Positions 11,395 through 30,700 of a stretch of DNA of 64,000 bases are shown piece after piece (positions within the stretch are counted from its first letter, which is position 1; each line of letters begins with the position of its first letter). Made by a program: the position numbers and the translations under genes. The notes below the pieces were generated by a model. The model did not search any database. It worked only from the letters and a program-made list of their open reading frames with translations, and was not told the origin of the DNA. Origin of the DNA: Tribonema minus. Taxonomy: Eukaryota; Sar; Xanthophyceae; Tribonematales; Tribonemataceae. Where the stretch lies: NCBI GenBank assembly GCA_017506865.1, contig JAFCMP010000006.1, positions 434,001 through 498,000 on the forward strand, written 5' to 3'.

Positions 11395-12457
11395 TCAATT
11401 GTCGTGCAAGAGGAGGTTGATGGCTTCCTGCAGAAACCTGCCCCGCTCTTCACTGTCGTGCACATCCCTCTCATACTCTGCAAGCAGCTCGGCAGCCAAC
11501 TTTTCCGGGCTTTGCATTGGCAAATCAACAACGCTGTAACGCTCCTTTGCAACGGCCGAAACTGGTGAATCGCCCCTTTCACGCTGCCCAAAACCAACCC
11601 TCTGTTCAACAACTGGCGGAGCGAACCCAGCCAGCGGTGACAGCGGACGGGATGGCGCCTGTATCAGACTAAATCGTCTGGAAGCGTGTGGGGAGGTGCT
11701 ATGCCGTCGCAAAGGGCTTACTGGCGCCCGCTGTGTTCCGTGATGCGAGAAAAATGGCTGCACTCCCGCCTTGTCTGCGTTCTGGTGCAGCAGCTCAGCA
11801 GCATCGACCTGCACCTCCACGCTGGCGCTTGCGGGTTTTACTGGGGGCTTGAGCGTATGCGCTGCAGTGAGAGGGAGAGGCCAATACGAGAATGGTCCAT
11901 CAGCTGTGCGTCTGCTACCATGTTCTGTGTTGAGAGGTCGAGAACGGTCACTTGCGGGTCTGCTGCTATGTTCTGTGTAGCAAGCTGAGTAGACGCTGAC
12001 AGCAGAATACGGAAGTTGATGTTGCGGTGTCCGGGAGGGGGCATTGTGTGAAAGTGATGACTCGAAGGTGCTGGAGCTAAACCGTGTGCTGCGTATGCGC
12101 GTGTGTGACAGCAATATTGACCAGCATGCTCTGGCCGCCAGCTTTGCGCAGACAGAGTGCGCACCGAGTAGCCATGAACAGGCCCTTTGAACAAGATGCT
12201 GAGGCAAGCCCCAGAATCAGCAATAATCCAGGCTTGCTCCAGCAATGACCGTCATGCTATGTAGCGATGCACTGACCTGACTCGGCTGCGGTGCCCTCAT
12301 CGACTGCTGCCGGATACCGGTACCTCAGACGCAGCAGCGTGTCATCCATGACCTGACACAGCTCCTGCAGCCGCTGTACCTCTCCCTCCAGAACTTTCTC
12401 TGCATTGTTGCTGCCGCTGCGCTGCGAGCCCGGTGTGGTTGACCGGGTGAGCGGCAT
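11395..12457 (-). CDS. Unknown protein, two exons, divergent from PPAN
   Basis: Read on the - strand. Exon 1 runs 12457-12277, starts MPLTRSTTPGSQRSG and carries an amphipathic helix (AEKVLEGEVQRLQELCQVMD) before a CAG|GTCAGT donor. Exon 2 probably begins near 12150 (GAG|CATGCTGG keeps the phase) and ends at the stop 11397-11395. The second exon is Ser/Pro/Arg-rich and looks disordered, with a charged helical C-terminus (EKLAAELLAEYERDVHDSEE, then FLQEAINLLLHDN). I recognise no domain. The layout of two helical ends joined by a disordered linker fits a scaffold or basal-body type protein, but this is only a guess. Start codons of this gene and PPAN lie 472 bases apart. Confidence 0.5.
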
Positions 12458-12929
12458 TGTCAGTGAGTGCAAAGCAGTAGCGCTTGTCGCGATTATGTAA
12501 CAGATACGGTGTAGTGAGATTCCAATCTGACCTGATCTGGAGAGGGAGACCGGCGTCGTCGCCGTCTGGATGTAAAGTCGCTCATGGAACTGACAGATGG
12601 CAGTTGCCCTCAACGTTGAGGACTCAATGTGCTGACCACCTCTGTGTATGGAAGCCTCCAGAATGATCGCAAGAGCGTGTGCTGGCTTTATCAACAGATG
12701 CAGCAGTAGCGAGGGTGGGTCCTGATGTCTCCACCTCTTGTTTAGCTCAACGTTGAAGTTGATGTGAAGTTGGAGGAGAGTTTTGAAGTTGGTGGTTGCG
12801 AGGAAGAGAGGCAAAATCACAGCGTACCAGCTTTCTTTTGTGTGGTCAACAGCATTGCAACGCATATTCCATAGGCTCCATAGCACTGCACAGCTGCAGC
12901 TACCTGTAGCTACTTAAAACATTTGAAGG
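12458..12929. promoter_or_regulatory. Candidate bidirectional promoter
   Basis: This 472-base gap separates two divergent start codons. It contains an AACGTTGAAGTTGATGTGAAGTTGG motif region near 12750 but no clear TATA box. The call rests on gene geometry only. Confidence 0.4.
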
Positions 12930-15900
12930 ATGCCTCGCAAGGGTGGCAAGCGAAAGAAGACACACACCCATGTTGTGCCACCACCGGAAGGCACCCCCGG
13001 CGCTGAGGAGGACAAGGTGCCACGCAGCTTCGTCTTCAAGCTCGGGAAGGTGGCCAAGCAGGTCAATGAGCTGGTGGAGGAGATGCGCGGCGTCATGGAG
13101 CCGAACACAGCGCGCAAGCTGCGAGAGCGGTCGAGCAACTCGCTGAAGGATTTTGCAGTGGTGTCAAAGCCATTTGGAGTCACGCACTTGATGGCGTTTG
13201 GGCAGACGGAGAGGAGCTTGACCTACAGAATAGCACGAGCCCCAGATGGGCCAACTCTCACGTTCAAGGTGAGTGCCCACGCACAGAGGAGTGTGATGGT
13301 TATTTGCAGTTGTAGACGTTGCTGAAATTTCTGTGAACATTGATGCTGTGAGGGCGCAACATTCGTTACGTCATCACAGTTTGAGCTCATGACGAGCCTG
13401 CATCGTACCCTGATGCAGTGATGCTGAGTTGCCTGCTGCCTGCATGGGCTTGTGCCAATGCAGCCTGCATTTGGTTTTGCCAAACTGCACCATACAACCG
13501 TCTAGGTACAATGCATGAGCATTGTGTAAGCTCCGTGCCGTCAGTATTGGATGCATGATGTTCCCAGTGGTAACCTGCTTGGTGTAATTGTGCTATTCAT
13601 GCACTAGAAAGATGATTCAATGCACGGTGTGTAGACCTGATTTGCCGCTCCAATATACACATCCCAATTGGGCTATGCAAATTGTCTCGCAGGTCAACCA
13701 GTACTGCCTGCGGCGGCACGTGCGCGCACTGCAGCGGCGCCCCGTAGAGACGACGCAGGCATTCAAAACGGCGCCGCTGGTGGTGCTGAACAACTTCGGC
13801 GACGCCTCCGCGCCGCAAGAGTTGAAGTTGATGAAAGTGACGCTCCAGAATATGTTCCCCACCATCAACGTCGCCGAGGTGAAGCTGGCGGACTGCCGGC
13901 GCATCGTGCTGTTCAACTATGACAAGGCCACTAAGAGCGTGGAGATGCGGCACTACGCCATCCGCGCCATGCCCACGGGCATCAACAAGGCCATCAAGAA
14001 GGTGATTTCACTTTGCACCTTGCCTCTAAGCGCGCATGTTGCACAATGTGTGTGGTGAATGAATTGTATAGTCTTATTTATGTACACGCATGCATGTGAA
14101 GAGGTGCATGCACAAAGGCGCAACCCCTTGCTGTTATGCCAGACAGACGTACATGCCAGACATCCGTGCATGACTCTTTGGCCACCAATGTTTTTTGTCG
14201 TGGTGTCCAAGGGTCCAACTTTCCTCCACCGCATCTAACGGCCCACTTTGTTAGCAGATTCAAGCGAAACTGCATACGCCAAGTCTACGGCAGCGGTCCG
14301 CAGTATCTGGCTCAGTGCAGCGTGTGCTTTCTGTGTGTGTACACGATGTCAGTGCTCAGCAAAGGTGCGTCACGCTTGCGGTTATACCTTCACTTCACGC
14401 CATCTCATGCAGTTGCCCACTGTGTATTACATCCTTGTATACTCGCAGGTGGTGCAAGCCAAGGTCCCGAATCTGCACAATCTGGACGATATTGCGGAGT
14501 ACGTACAGGGGGGCGGAGGTGCGGCTTCGGACAGCGAAGTAGATGACGAGGAGAGCAAAGTGGTCTTGCCCGATAGGTGAGCGCCTGTCACAGTACTTCA
14601 AATGCGTACTTACAACGGCTCTGAGTGTGATCAGGAGGTCCGCAGTGTATTGTGCTGCCTTGTTGTTGTCGCCGCCCGTATGCGCACGGTGAAGCTTCTA
14701 AAAAGGAGTTGCGGGCTGAAGCCAAATCAACACCTCTGAAGAACTTGGCAGTAGTTGGCGGCTTGCTGCTTTGCTGTGCACAGACTTAGGGTTAGGGTTA
14801 GGGTTAGGTAACCCTAACCCTTAGTCCCGCGACGGTGCCTTTTGCTGCACCTGTACGTAGTTCGTGCCTTGAGGTACACACACACATGACCTCACTGCGG
14901 CGGCGAATGCGGCGACGCTCCGCGCAGGTACGGCGGGCGCGGCAACGCCAAGGCGCAGCGCAGCAGCACCGAATGTTATGAATATACTCAAAGCATTTGA
15001 GAGCTTCGAGATGTCCACTTCGCAAAGCATGTATACATGGAATCTTCGCCGCATGATCAAGTATCTGTAGATAAATAAGCGCTTACGGAAATGTGGCCAC
15101 ACTTTTCGCAGGTACGGCGGGCGCGGCAACGTCAAGGCGCAGCGCAGCAGCATCCGCCTGCACGAGCTCGGCCCGCGCGTGAGCATGTCGCTGTACAAGG
15201 TGGAGCGTGGTCTCGCGTCGGGCGACGTTCTCTACCACTCATACATCACCAAGGTCAGGGGAGGGGCCGTGCTGCTGAGCCGTGCCGCTGAGCTGTGCTG
15301 CTCAAACTGTGCTGCCGAGCCGTGTGCCGCTGAGCCGTGCTGCTGAGGCGTGCTGCTGGCTGAAACGGTGCTGTTGAGCGCTGCTGTTGACGTGTGTCGC
15401 TGAGGCGTGCTGCTGAGCCATGCTGTCCGGCAGCCGCGTGCGCACGCGCGCCATGCAGCTAGTGGGGGACTCAATGCAGTGGGCTGGCTGGGTGTGCAGC
15501 TGTTGCCTAAGCGCATGCGCACCACAGGGGGTTTTGAAGTTGTGGGGGCCAGCGGCGCACCTGCGGCTATTGTGGTCATGTCGAACGTGTGCATGTGAAG
15601 CTGTGTGACTGTAACTGGCGCGTGATGTGGCGGGGCAATCTGTGAATGCAACTGGTGTGGCGCCAACATGCAGTGATGTTGCCATTATGGGGCATGGTCA
15701 CAGGTGTCAACAGCCCCTCATTTTGCTAATTCAGTGGTGCTCAGAGATTGAATTGCATGTTCACATGGGCGAAAGAATTCCCTAGCTGCTATGACACCTC
15801 TCAATCAACAAACAAGCAGCCTTTTGTTGGATCAACTTCCAACTATTTCATGCTGGCGGTGCCCAGAGCAAGTTGCATCGCTGCCACTTCGCAAGGGCGT

Positions 15901-16370
15901 TTAATCACTTTACTCAACTTAACTTTACTCGAACTTTAAATCTCCCCCAACTTCAACCTGTGACGACCCCCCCCCCCCCCCCCCCAACCTTCCCCTTATC
16001 CACACAGACTGCAGAGGAGGTGGTCGCGCTCAAGAACAAGTTCAAGGAGCAGGACACCCTCAAGCGCAAGCGCAGAGAAGAGCAGGAGGCCAATGTCGCA
16101 CGCAAAAAGGCGGCACTGGAGGAGAAAAAGGCTCTCAAGGCGGAAAAGCGCGCAGCGAAACTGGCAGCAAATGGCGGGGAAGTGGGGAGCGCCGATGGCG
16201 ATGATGATGACGATGAAGTTGAAGACGATGTTGAAGATGCAATGGACGAGGGGGATGAGGAGGAAGCAGGGGATGCCGGTGCAGGGGATGGTGCTGGGGA
16301 GTATGCTAATGGTGAAGGCAGTGGCAGCGCTAGCGAGGGCGACGATGATGATGGTGATGAAGATGAATAG
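12930..16370 (+). CDS. PPAN: Peter Pan/SSF1 homologue, Brix-domain ribosome biogenesis factor
   Basis: Five exons join in phase: 12930-13268, 13693-14001, 14449-14576, 15112-15253 and 16008-16370, giving 426 aa (human PPAN about 470, yeast Ssf1 about 450). All donors are GT. The N-terminus has a basic stretch (PRKGGKRKKTHTH), then VPRSFVFKLGKVAKQVNELV, EMRGVMEPNTARKLRERSSN, SLKDF and GVTHLMAFGQTE, the Brix-domain signature of SSF1/PPAN. Exon 4 encodes the typical late Brix segment (VKAQRSSIRLHELGPRVSMS). The C-terminus is a Lys/Arg/Glu coiled-coil stretch followed by an acidic tail (DDDDDEVEDDVED). The family works in the nucleolus on 27S pre-rRNA processing and early 60S assembly. The 15112 acceptor has a partial copy of itself 180 bases upstream. 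Confidence 0.95.
14787..14823. repeat. Head-to-head interstitial telomeric repeat 3
   Basis: Three TTAGGG units meet CCCTAA units through GGTAACC, again a palindrome, here in PPAN intron 3. Confidence 0.9.
14930..14978 (+). repeat. Intronic partial copy of PPAN exon 4 start
   Basis: The segment CGCAG|GTACGGCGGGCGCGG through AGCGCAGCAGCA repeats 15107-15152 with one or two differences and keeps the acceptor. It breaks off after about 45 bases, so splicing to it would not reach a complete exon. Confidence 0.9.
15955..16007 (+). promoter_or_regulatory. Acceptor with a long C tract
   Basis: A run of about 19 C residues sits directly before the CACACAG acceptor of the last PPAN exon. Similar C-rich tracts precede acceptors at 2669, 26130 and 33302, so C-rich rather than T-rich polypyrimidine tracts appear usual here. 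Confidence 0.6.
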
Positions 16371-16949
16371 CTCACTGTTTGTCATGTCCATGCCGGCCGT
16401 GTGCTCTGGTCGTTATTTTGTGTCTGCCTGAATCTTAGCCAGCATGTGCTGCAGCGCTCGAGCGCGCGCAGATAAACACAAGTGCTACTGCTTGTGACCA
16501 TGCAACCCGCCCGCCCCTGCAAGGATACTCCGTGTACCCTGGCTGTCCGCCTTTTGCGGTCTTAAAATCATTACATGTTTCTCACTTGGGCTTGCCCCCT
16601 TCTCACCCCCCCCTCCCCCCCTAATTAACTATGCCACCAGCTCCCCAGAGTAAAACTTGCCTGGTCAAGCGGCCGGTCTTGTCTCGCCTTGTAGGTAACT
16701 TCCAACGGCAGGCGGGTCCTAGGCACCACCGGCCGCAGCTAGAGCAAATGACATTGTAGCTGTAGAAACTCAAAAAAGAACAAGTCAACAACTCCTTACA
16801 TTTTCCTATGTCTAAGTTCAATTCCAGCTCACAGCTGCCACGTGGCAAACTCACACCAGACCTGTGGCAGTGCGCTTCCTCTCGGCAGCTGGATCCTGTT
16901 CTTGAGATAGCAGCTGGGCGCCGTTGCAGCAACAGCAGCAGCAAGTAGC
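16371..16949. other. Intergenic, PPAN 3' side and adenylate kinase 5' side
   Basis: No gene seen. It holds the probable PPAN 3' UTR, a C-rich stretch at 16605-16620, and probably the adenylate kinase promoter and 5' UTR. No clear TATA box or AATAAA signal was found. Confidence 0.4.
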
Positions 16950-23569
<6,620 letters not shown>

Positions 23570-24729
23570 GCGTTGTGGACAAGTTGAAGTTGAAGTGCGA
23601 CTTGTCCACTGGCACTGGCAGTTTTGATTCGAGGGGTACTCAGGGCGCCATGCATGGTGCTGGCGGACAAATGTGTCGGCGGAGACTGCCACGGGTGCAG
23701 CAGCAACAAGACGCAGAGTCGGCAGCAGCAGCTGCTGCTGCAGCGGCGGCGGCGGCAGCGGTACATCGGCAGCAGTCACTGAATGTTTGGCAAAAACAGC
23801 AATACTGTACGGTTCTGTTCTGTGCGTGCTGGCTTGACACGGCACTCTGCTGAGCGGTGCTGCGGATCACACCTTCATCACAAATTCACATCACCACAAT
23901 CCGCCGGTTTTGTCTTTTCTCTGAGTGCTGCTGCTGCGTGTGCGGTTCTCACAATGCACATGTGCTCACTTGCTTGGCGCGCCGCTTCTACACACATCAC
24001 CTCTCCGCAGGAGAGGCATGCGTGCTTTTATGAATCTGCACTTGCAGTGCCCGCGCCTCTGTGCTATGAGCAACCGGTTGTGCAGTGACTTGCCACGAAT
24101 CACAAAAGCCTTGGTGGCAAGTCGGAACACTGGTTGAGCCGTTTGCGTTCTTGGTTGGCAAAATGGCAGCGACACGCCACCCTGCCATATATATGCAACA
24201 TTGAGCGGAGTGTGTGCATATGCAGGTAGCAGGCATACAATGCGCACACAGCGACGTCAAGCAAATGCAGGTAGCAGGCATACAATGCGGACGCAGCGAC
24301 GTCAAGCAAAGTCGCCGACACCGCAGCTGCAGCTCTTTAATCCCCCTTGTCTCCCCCTTCACACTGTTGGCCAACACTTGCTTGCAACGGAGGGAAACTT
24401 GGGCCGCTTCCCCGAGGCAGGTAAAGGGCAGGTCAGCCTGGCGTTCACGCGAGGCCCGTAGCCCCGTACGAAGCGTCGAGGGCGAGAGGCATGCGGTATC
24501 AGCAGAGAGACACTCACAGAGCACTCGTCAGGCACAGGCAGCTGCACTCCGTGCTTGCTGAAGCATATGAAGTGTCGGCAAACAGAGCAGAGAAGTGTGC
24601 AGGTGTCGGCAGCGCTGTGCAGCCCTGGTGCTGCTCTCTGAAGGCCTTCAACCTGACTGTAAGCTACTATGTACGCCTGCTGAGGCCACTCTGACAGCTC
24701 AAGAACTGCCTCTCTAGACTGGATACACC
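23570..24729. other. Intergenic between AK2 and myosin
   Basis: No gene seen. It contains a GCA/GCG-rich microsatellite (23698-23760) and a twofold 50-base tandem repeat (ATGCAGGTAGCAGGCATACA, 24221-24312). The CCTCTCCGCAG|GAGAGGCATGC at 24001 resembles the acceptor of the last AK2 exon and may be another displaced copy. Confidence 0.5.
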
Positions 24730-27700
24730 ATGGCGAAGGATACTGAAGACCTTTGCTCTCTGACGGACTGCAGCGGCGAGGCTGTCTTCGACAGACTCTG
24801 CAACCGGTACTTGAGGCACAAACCTTACACATCTGTGGGCGGCACCCTGCTCGTCGCATTCAATCCCTACGAGTGGCTGGACATTTACCGCAATGGTAAG
24901 CGCTGGATGCATATTGTCCGATGCTTCGCTGTTTAGCAGATCAGCTGCACGGTGCACGCTTCGTAGTTGCAGCCAGTGCACTGGCTCTATTGAACATTCA
25001 GCAGAAGCATGCGTTAGTCACCGACACTGTTTGTGTTAACTGTGTGTTCGCTGATGTTGCAGAATTGGATTACATGCGAGGGAAGGCCATGCCGGCGCAC
25101 GTGTACAAGATCAGCGCCAAGGCGTATCTGAATCTGGCGACGAGCGGGGGCAAAGATCAGTGCATCCTTGTCAACGGCGTTGCTGGATCTGGCAAGACCG
25201 AAACTGCCAAGCTTGTACGGGTGCGTTGTGATTGACAGACGCGAATTTGCAGGCAACGCTGCTGCACGTGGACGCAAGAACTTGAACATGGTCTCAAAGG
25301 GCCAGTAGCACTGGCAATAGCACACCAGCTCCAGCAATGTTGAACATCTGGTATGCATACTCAACAATTCAAGCAGCTGTGCTGTACATCGCGACCAACA
25401 GGCTGATGTTACAGCGCCAACGGGTCGCTGTTCGGTCACTATCGGTCAATGAGTTGGTTGCTTGCAGGCAAAGTTACAGCCCTATTTTGGCATTGCTTGC
25501 GGCCTCGTACAGCTGCTCATGTTTCAATGCACAATGCCAGGTTGATGGAGTCCGATGTGATATTGTCATATCATGCTCCAGTCAAATCAAATCAAGGAAT
25601 CGCACTGCGGGTGCTAGCATGCACGCTGCCCGCCGTACTGTGTGTCGAAATGGTAGCTTCTGTACGGCAAATCTCGTGGCCATCGATATCCATATGAGTG
25701 GTACCCACCCAATTTGCTGCAACAGCTTCAAGGTAGCAATGCGGACACCTAGTTAACTCTGTGCCAGAGCTCCACGAAGGAAGAAAAAGCATGTCACATT
25801 GACGGCAGCTCCACCTGCACCACCATCACCGGCAAGGCTGACGCCGCAACCTCCACGGACACTGCTGCATTGCGCGTTGTCCTTTGCAAGCGGGCCACGA
25901 TTCTGCCCGCGGTCCAGGCATTATGCGCCAGCTACAAGCGTTTCGCTCAGGCATTTAGCCATCTCAAGTCCACTAATGACGCCACCGGTTCACACCGCAC
26001 CCAGTGCCCGCCGCGCAGCAACTGCACGCAGTCCACCGCTGTACACCGCTGTACACCACTGTACCCTCCTCAGTGTTCCCCCTTCTGGCCTGTCAGTCAT
26101 AAATCGCACCCCCCCCTCTCCCCCCGCAGCGCCACCTCACCACCCTCGCCGCAGAAGCCAATGCAGCAGCGCTCAGCAACAGCGCCGCCGCAGCCACGCG
26201 CCGCGAGCTCCTCGAGGCGAGCACGCTCCTCCTGGAGGCCTTCTGCAACGCGGCGACGACGTCCAACGCCAACAGCAGCCGCGCCGGGGTCACCACGGAA
26301 CTGCTGTTCGAGGGGGGGCGCGCGCCGCGCCTCGTGGGGTCGCGCATACGTACCTACCTGCTGGAGGAGACGCGCGTCGCGGCGCATTCCGAGGGCGAGG
26401 GAACGTTCCACATACTGCACCTGCTGGCGGACGCCGCGTGCGCCGGGGGGGGGCTGGAGGGGGGGCAGGGGCAGGGGGAGGGGGAGGGGGAGGGGGGGGT
26501 GGGGCTGAGGTTGGGGGGGCTGCAGATGGGGGAGCTCGTGCCGGGGCAGCTGCCGTACGTGGGGACGCCGTGGCTGGCGGCTGAGAATAGGTATGTAAGT
26601 ATGTATGGTGTTGTATGTAATGGTGTCGCATGGTTTGAATGCACGCATTCTGTGGCGTCACGTGGCAGCGGTGAACAAACCATGAGGTATATGTGATGGG
26701 ACACTGTAAAGCAGTCCTGGAGGTACAGTGGGTATGCCCGGGCCATTGAGGCTGTCGCTGCTCCTTTCATAGGTTGTCCAGTGGCGCTATGTACAGTCCA
26801 ATAAACTGCACTTGCTTGTCATGTGCCAATGCCAGTATTCATCACACAATCCTCGGTGAACAGCCGGACATGGGTACGTTGCTTCCTGAGAGGTGAGCAA
26901 TGCTCAACCTGCTGTGCCGCACGTGATGGCAGGTATGTGACCACTAATGGCGATGCGTTCTAGCGCAAAAACCAGCAGTTCTCGGTGCACCGCAAGCCAG
27001 ACCTTGTCCTTCCAAAGAAGCGGCGATTGCACCAATCAGGCACTCTCACGCTGGCAGGTGCACCAAGGCGGCAGAAGCAGTGCTCAGCTGAAGGTGCAGC
27101 ATCATCAGACCCCTCACACTCACTCTGCACACCCCCTTCTCCCATTCTCATGCTGGCAGGTGCACAAAGGCGGCAGACGCGCTGACAGCAGTGCTCAGCT
27201 GAATATGCCAGACGCCGACCACCACTGTACCACCGCTCGCAGTCACTCAGCACACTCCCTTCTCTCGCACTGGCTCTTGCACCAAGGCGGAGGACGCGCT
27301 GGCAGCAGTGCTCAGCTGAACGTGCACCATCGCCAGACCCCTCACACGCACTCTGCAACACCTCCTTTTTTCGCGCTGGCAGATGCACCAAGGCATCAGA
27401 CGCGCTGGCAGCAGTGCTCAGCGCGCTGGAGGCCATAGGGCTCGCCGACGCGCAGACGGACGACCTGCTGCGAGCGCTGGCGGGGCTGCTGCACCTGGGG
27501 AGAATCAACTTCAACAGCCCGGACGAGGGCGCCGCGCACCACATGGTGTCCCCCGATGGCTGCAGCATTGCGCCCAACAGCAAGGTTTGTCTGGCAGTGA
27601 ATTCTTCCTCAGTGGTTGCTTGCTTGCTGTAGCATAGCGCCGGACAACAAGGTTCGATCAGCATTGATTCATTCCTGGCATACTCATAGGTGCCCCCCGA

Positions 27701-30700
27701 TGGCTGCAGCGTAGTGCTGGAGAGCAAGGTGAGACCGGCAGTGATTTCTTTCCGTTGCAGCACAGCGCCAGACAGCACGGTTCGGTCAGCAGTGATTGCC
27801 TTCTCGTACATTCTTTCTGAAGGCAAAATGAGCAGTGTGTGCAGGCTCTGTATGTGGGAGAGTCCCTTTCATGACGCCTATGAGGAAAGCTGCCGCTGTT
27901 GCATGATAGTTGTGTCTGCTAGCTGCAACATACTGCCCGACAGAAGGCAGCAGGCATCTAGCACTGTGCTGACTGCACTGCGGGCAGGCAACATTGCCAC
28001 CCGCCTGTTGATTGGTGCTATCAGCAAGTCTGGCTCTCAGCAAGTACTGGCCGGCACTGCCTCAAGAGTTGGAGTCATTCGCACCTGGCATCGGTGTGGC
28101 CATAGCCGTCCATCTGCTGCGGCTGCGTGCAGCAGTGCTCACATGCGGCGTTGCATCCACCCCCTGACACCCCCCCCACACACACACCTGCGAAACAAGC
28201 GACTTCACCACCTCTCAAGGCACTCCATCACACCCTTACCTCACACGCGCGTGCCACCAACCTCGCCCCTACAGGAAACTGTCACAATCGCCGCGGAGCT
28301 ACTGGGTCTGGACCCGCTGCTGCTGTCGGCAGCGCTCACGCGTCGTCGCATCAAGGTGCGCGGCGAGAGTGTGGAGGTGCCATACGCGCCTGTGGAGGCG
28401 GCTGCTGCGCGCGACGCGCTGGCGCGCCTCATCTACGCCACAGCGCTCAGCAGCGTGGTGAGTCTCCCTTGCACTTGCTTACTTGAGAAGTTGAGTTCTT
28501 CAAGTTGAAGATGGTACGAGGTCTGAGCAGAAGTTGATGCTGATGTGGAGGTGCGCAATGCGCTCGCGGGAGGCAGCGGTCGCACGCGACGCGCCGGCGC
28601 GACTCATCTACGCCACAGTGCTCAGCACACGTACATTGCGAAAAGTCCACTCATGTAATTGCACTGCGACAGGTGGCACATGCCACTGCGCACCGGCTCA
28701 GCCACCGACTTACTTGCATATATACACATAGTTTGACAGGTTGAATCATTCGCTCATGTACTTGAACTGCGACAGTTGGCGCACATCAACACGGCGACAT
28801 CCGCCAAGGATTAAGTTGCATTCAATCACATTAAGGTTCACCAGCACTTACTCGCATTGCAACAGGCTGACTCACTCACTCTCTCATGTACTTGACCTGC
28901 GACAGGTGGCGCACATCAACGCGGCAACGTCCGCCAAGGGGCGGCGGCGTGCGGGGTCACGTCGCACCATCTCTGTTGTGGACATGTTTGGGTTTGAGAG
29001 CACCGCTCACAACGAGTTTGAGCAGGTACGAATTACAATGACTGTACAGTTCCATGCCATTGTTGCAGGCCATGACGTGTGTTGTCCGTGTATTCGTACT
29101 CGTGTCAAGGCACCATTGAGTTAGGGTTAGCATTGGGGTTCGGGTAAGCATATGCTTCTCATTGAATCCTGCACTGTTAACGTGTGTCTTGCCGCTACAT
29201 AGCTTGACCATGCAAGGCATGAGCATGTGCGTTGCATGCTGAATGCGCAGCTCAGTGTGTCTGTACTGCTCTCGCCTACCACCACGCACCCCAAGCGCAC
29301 ATCCGACGCCATAGAGTATGGTTGCGTCTGACGTGCTTGACTTCAACTTGAACTGCGCCCTGCAGCTGCTGATCAACTTTGCCAGCGAGAAGCTACAGCA
29401 GAGGTACCTGGATGACGTCTTCAGGGTGCGAGGGGTCAAGTGCAAGGAGGAGGGCATCTGCTACGAGCAGGTGAACGCCAACTGCAACTATTGTTGCAAT
29501 TTAACAAGTATGCATATTTTGTGTTGAGCGATGTCTTCTGATCTTGTTACATCGGTATTCAAGTATTTGAACTACTTGAACTACTACACATTGTCACATC
29601 CTGAAAGTACACAGTACGTTGGGGAGCAGATATAAAATGCCCTGGTTTGGGCTGCAGCTTAAAGCACTTGTTGAATCATTGCCTTACATCGCTGCACAGT
29701 CGTGCCTGCACAGGTATTGGTTGTCTGCAGCAGTGCGCGCGTGACGATCAACCGCCCAGTATGCCATGTAATCTGTAAGCAAACCAGATCACGGCGCCAT
29801 CAGATGTCACAGCATGCAGCACTTCAACCAAAGCCCTTCTCTGTAGCGTTGGGACGACTTGGTGGCAGTGCACAAATCCACTCTGCTAGTTTTTTGCTGA
29901 TCTCATGTCCTGGTGGCAGTGCACCTTGCTTCTGGCCAATGTGGCGACAACGCCCAAGTGCTGATTGCCCCCCGCCAACACATGTACCGTGCTGCTTGAC
30001 AGCCCATGCGCTGCCTGGACCACCACTACTGATCCACTGATCCCACACACCACAACTGCACATTATCCGGAATGCACAAACCTTCCCGCACTGATACCGA
30101 TACCCGCGCATACACGGGACCCCACCCCCTCAGGTCAAGATCCGCGACAACAGCGCGCTCCTCGCCGTCCTGACCGGCACCCTCGGGGTCCTCCCGCTCC
30201 TCGACCAGACCTCCCGCCTCAAGCGCGGCGACGGCGCGGGCTTCGTGTCAGCGCTGCGCTGCCAGCTCGAGCCCTACCACCCCAAGCTCGTGTGCACGGA
30301 CATGGCGCGCCTGACGGGGCGCGTCAGCGCTCAGGAGTTTGTGGTGCGCCACAGCGCTCAGCGCGTGGCGTACGACGCGCGCGCGTTCGTCGCGCGCAAC
30401 CGCAACCAGGGGCGGCGCACGGTGTCGGCGGCGCTGCGCGCGAGCACGAACGCCGTCGTCGCCGCCGCCGAGAAGCTGCAGAAGGTGATGGAGTTGATGG
30501 TGGTTTTTTTTTTGTGTGTGTCTGAAGGCGGCGCAGTATAAGTGAGATTAGCCAGGGGCAGCGCACGGTGTCGGCGGCGCTGCGCGCAAGCACGAACGCC
30601 GTCGTCGCCACCGCCGAGAAGCTGCAGAAGGTGATGGAGTTGATGTTGGATGGTTGGTTTTGGAGGTGGCGCGGCCATCGCTGCTCCGAATGCAAGCGCT

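Noticed and set aside
25760-26129. Open stretch before the myosin exon at 26130
   Set aside because: Low-complexity Thr/Pro/Ser sequence. Direct splicing of 25220 to 26130 keeps phase and gives the expected motor sequence, so this is intron.
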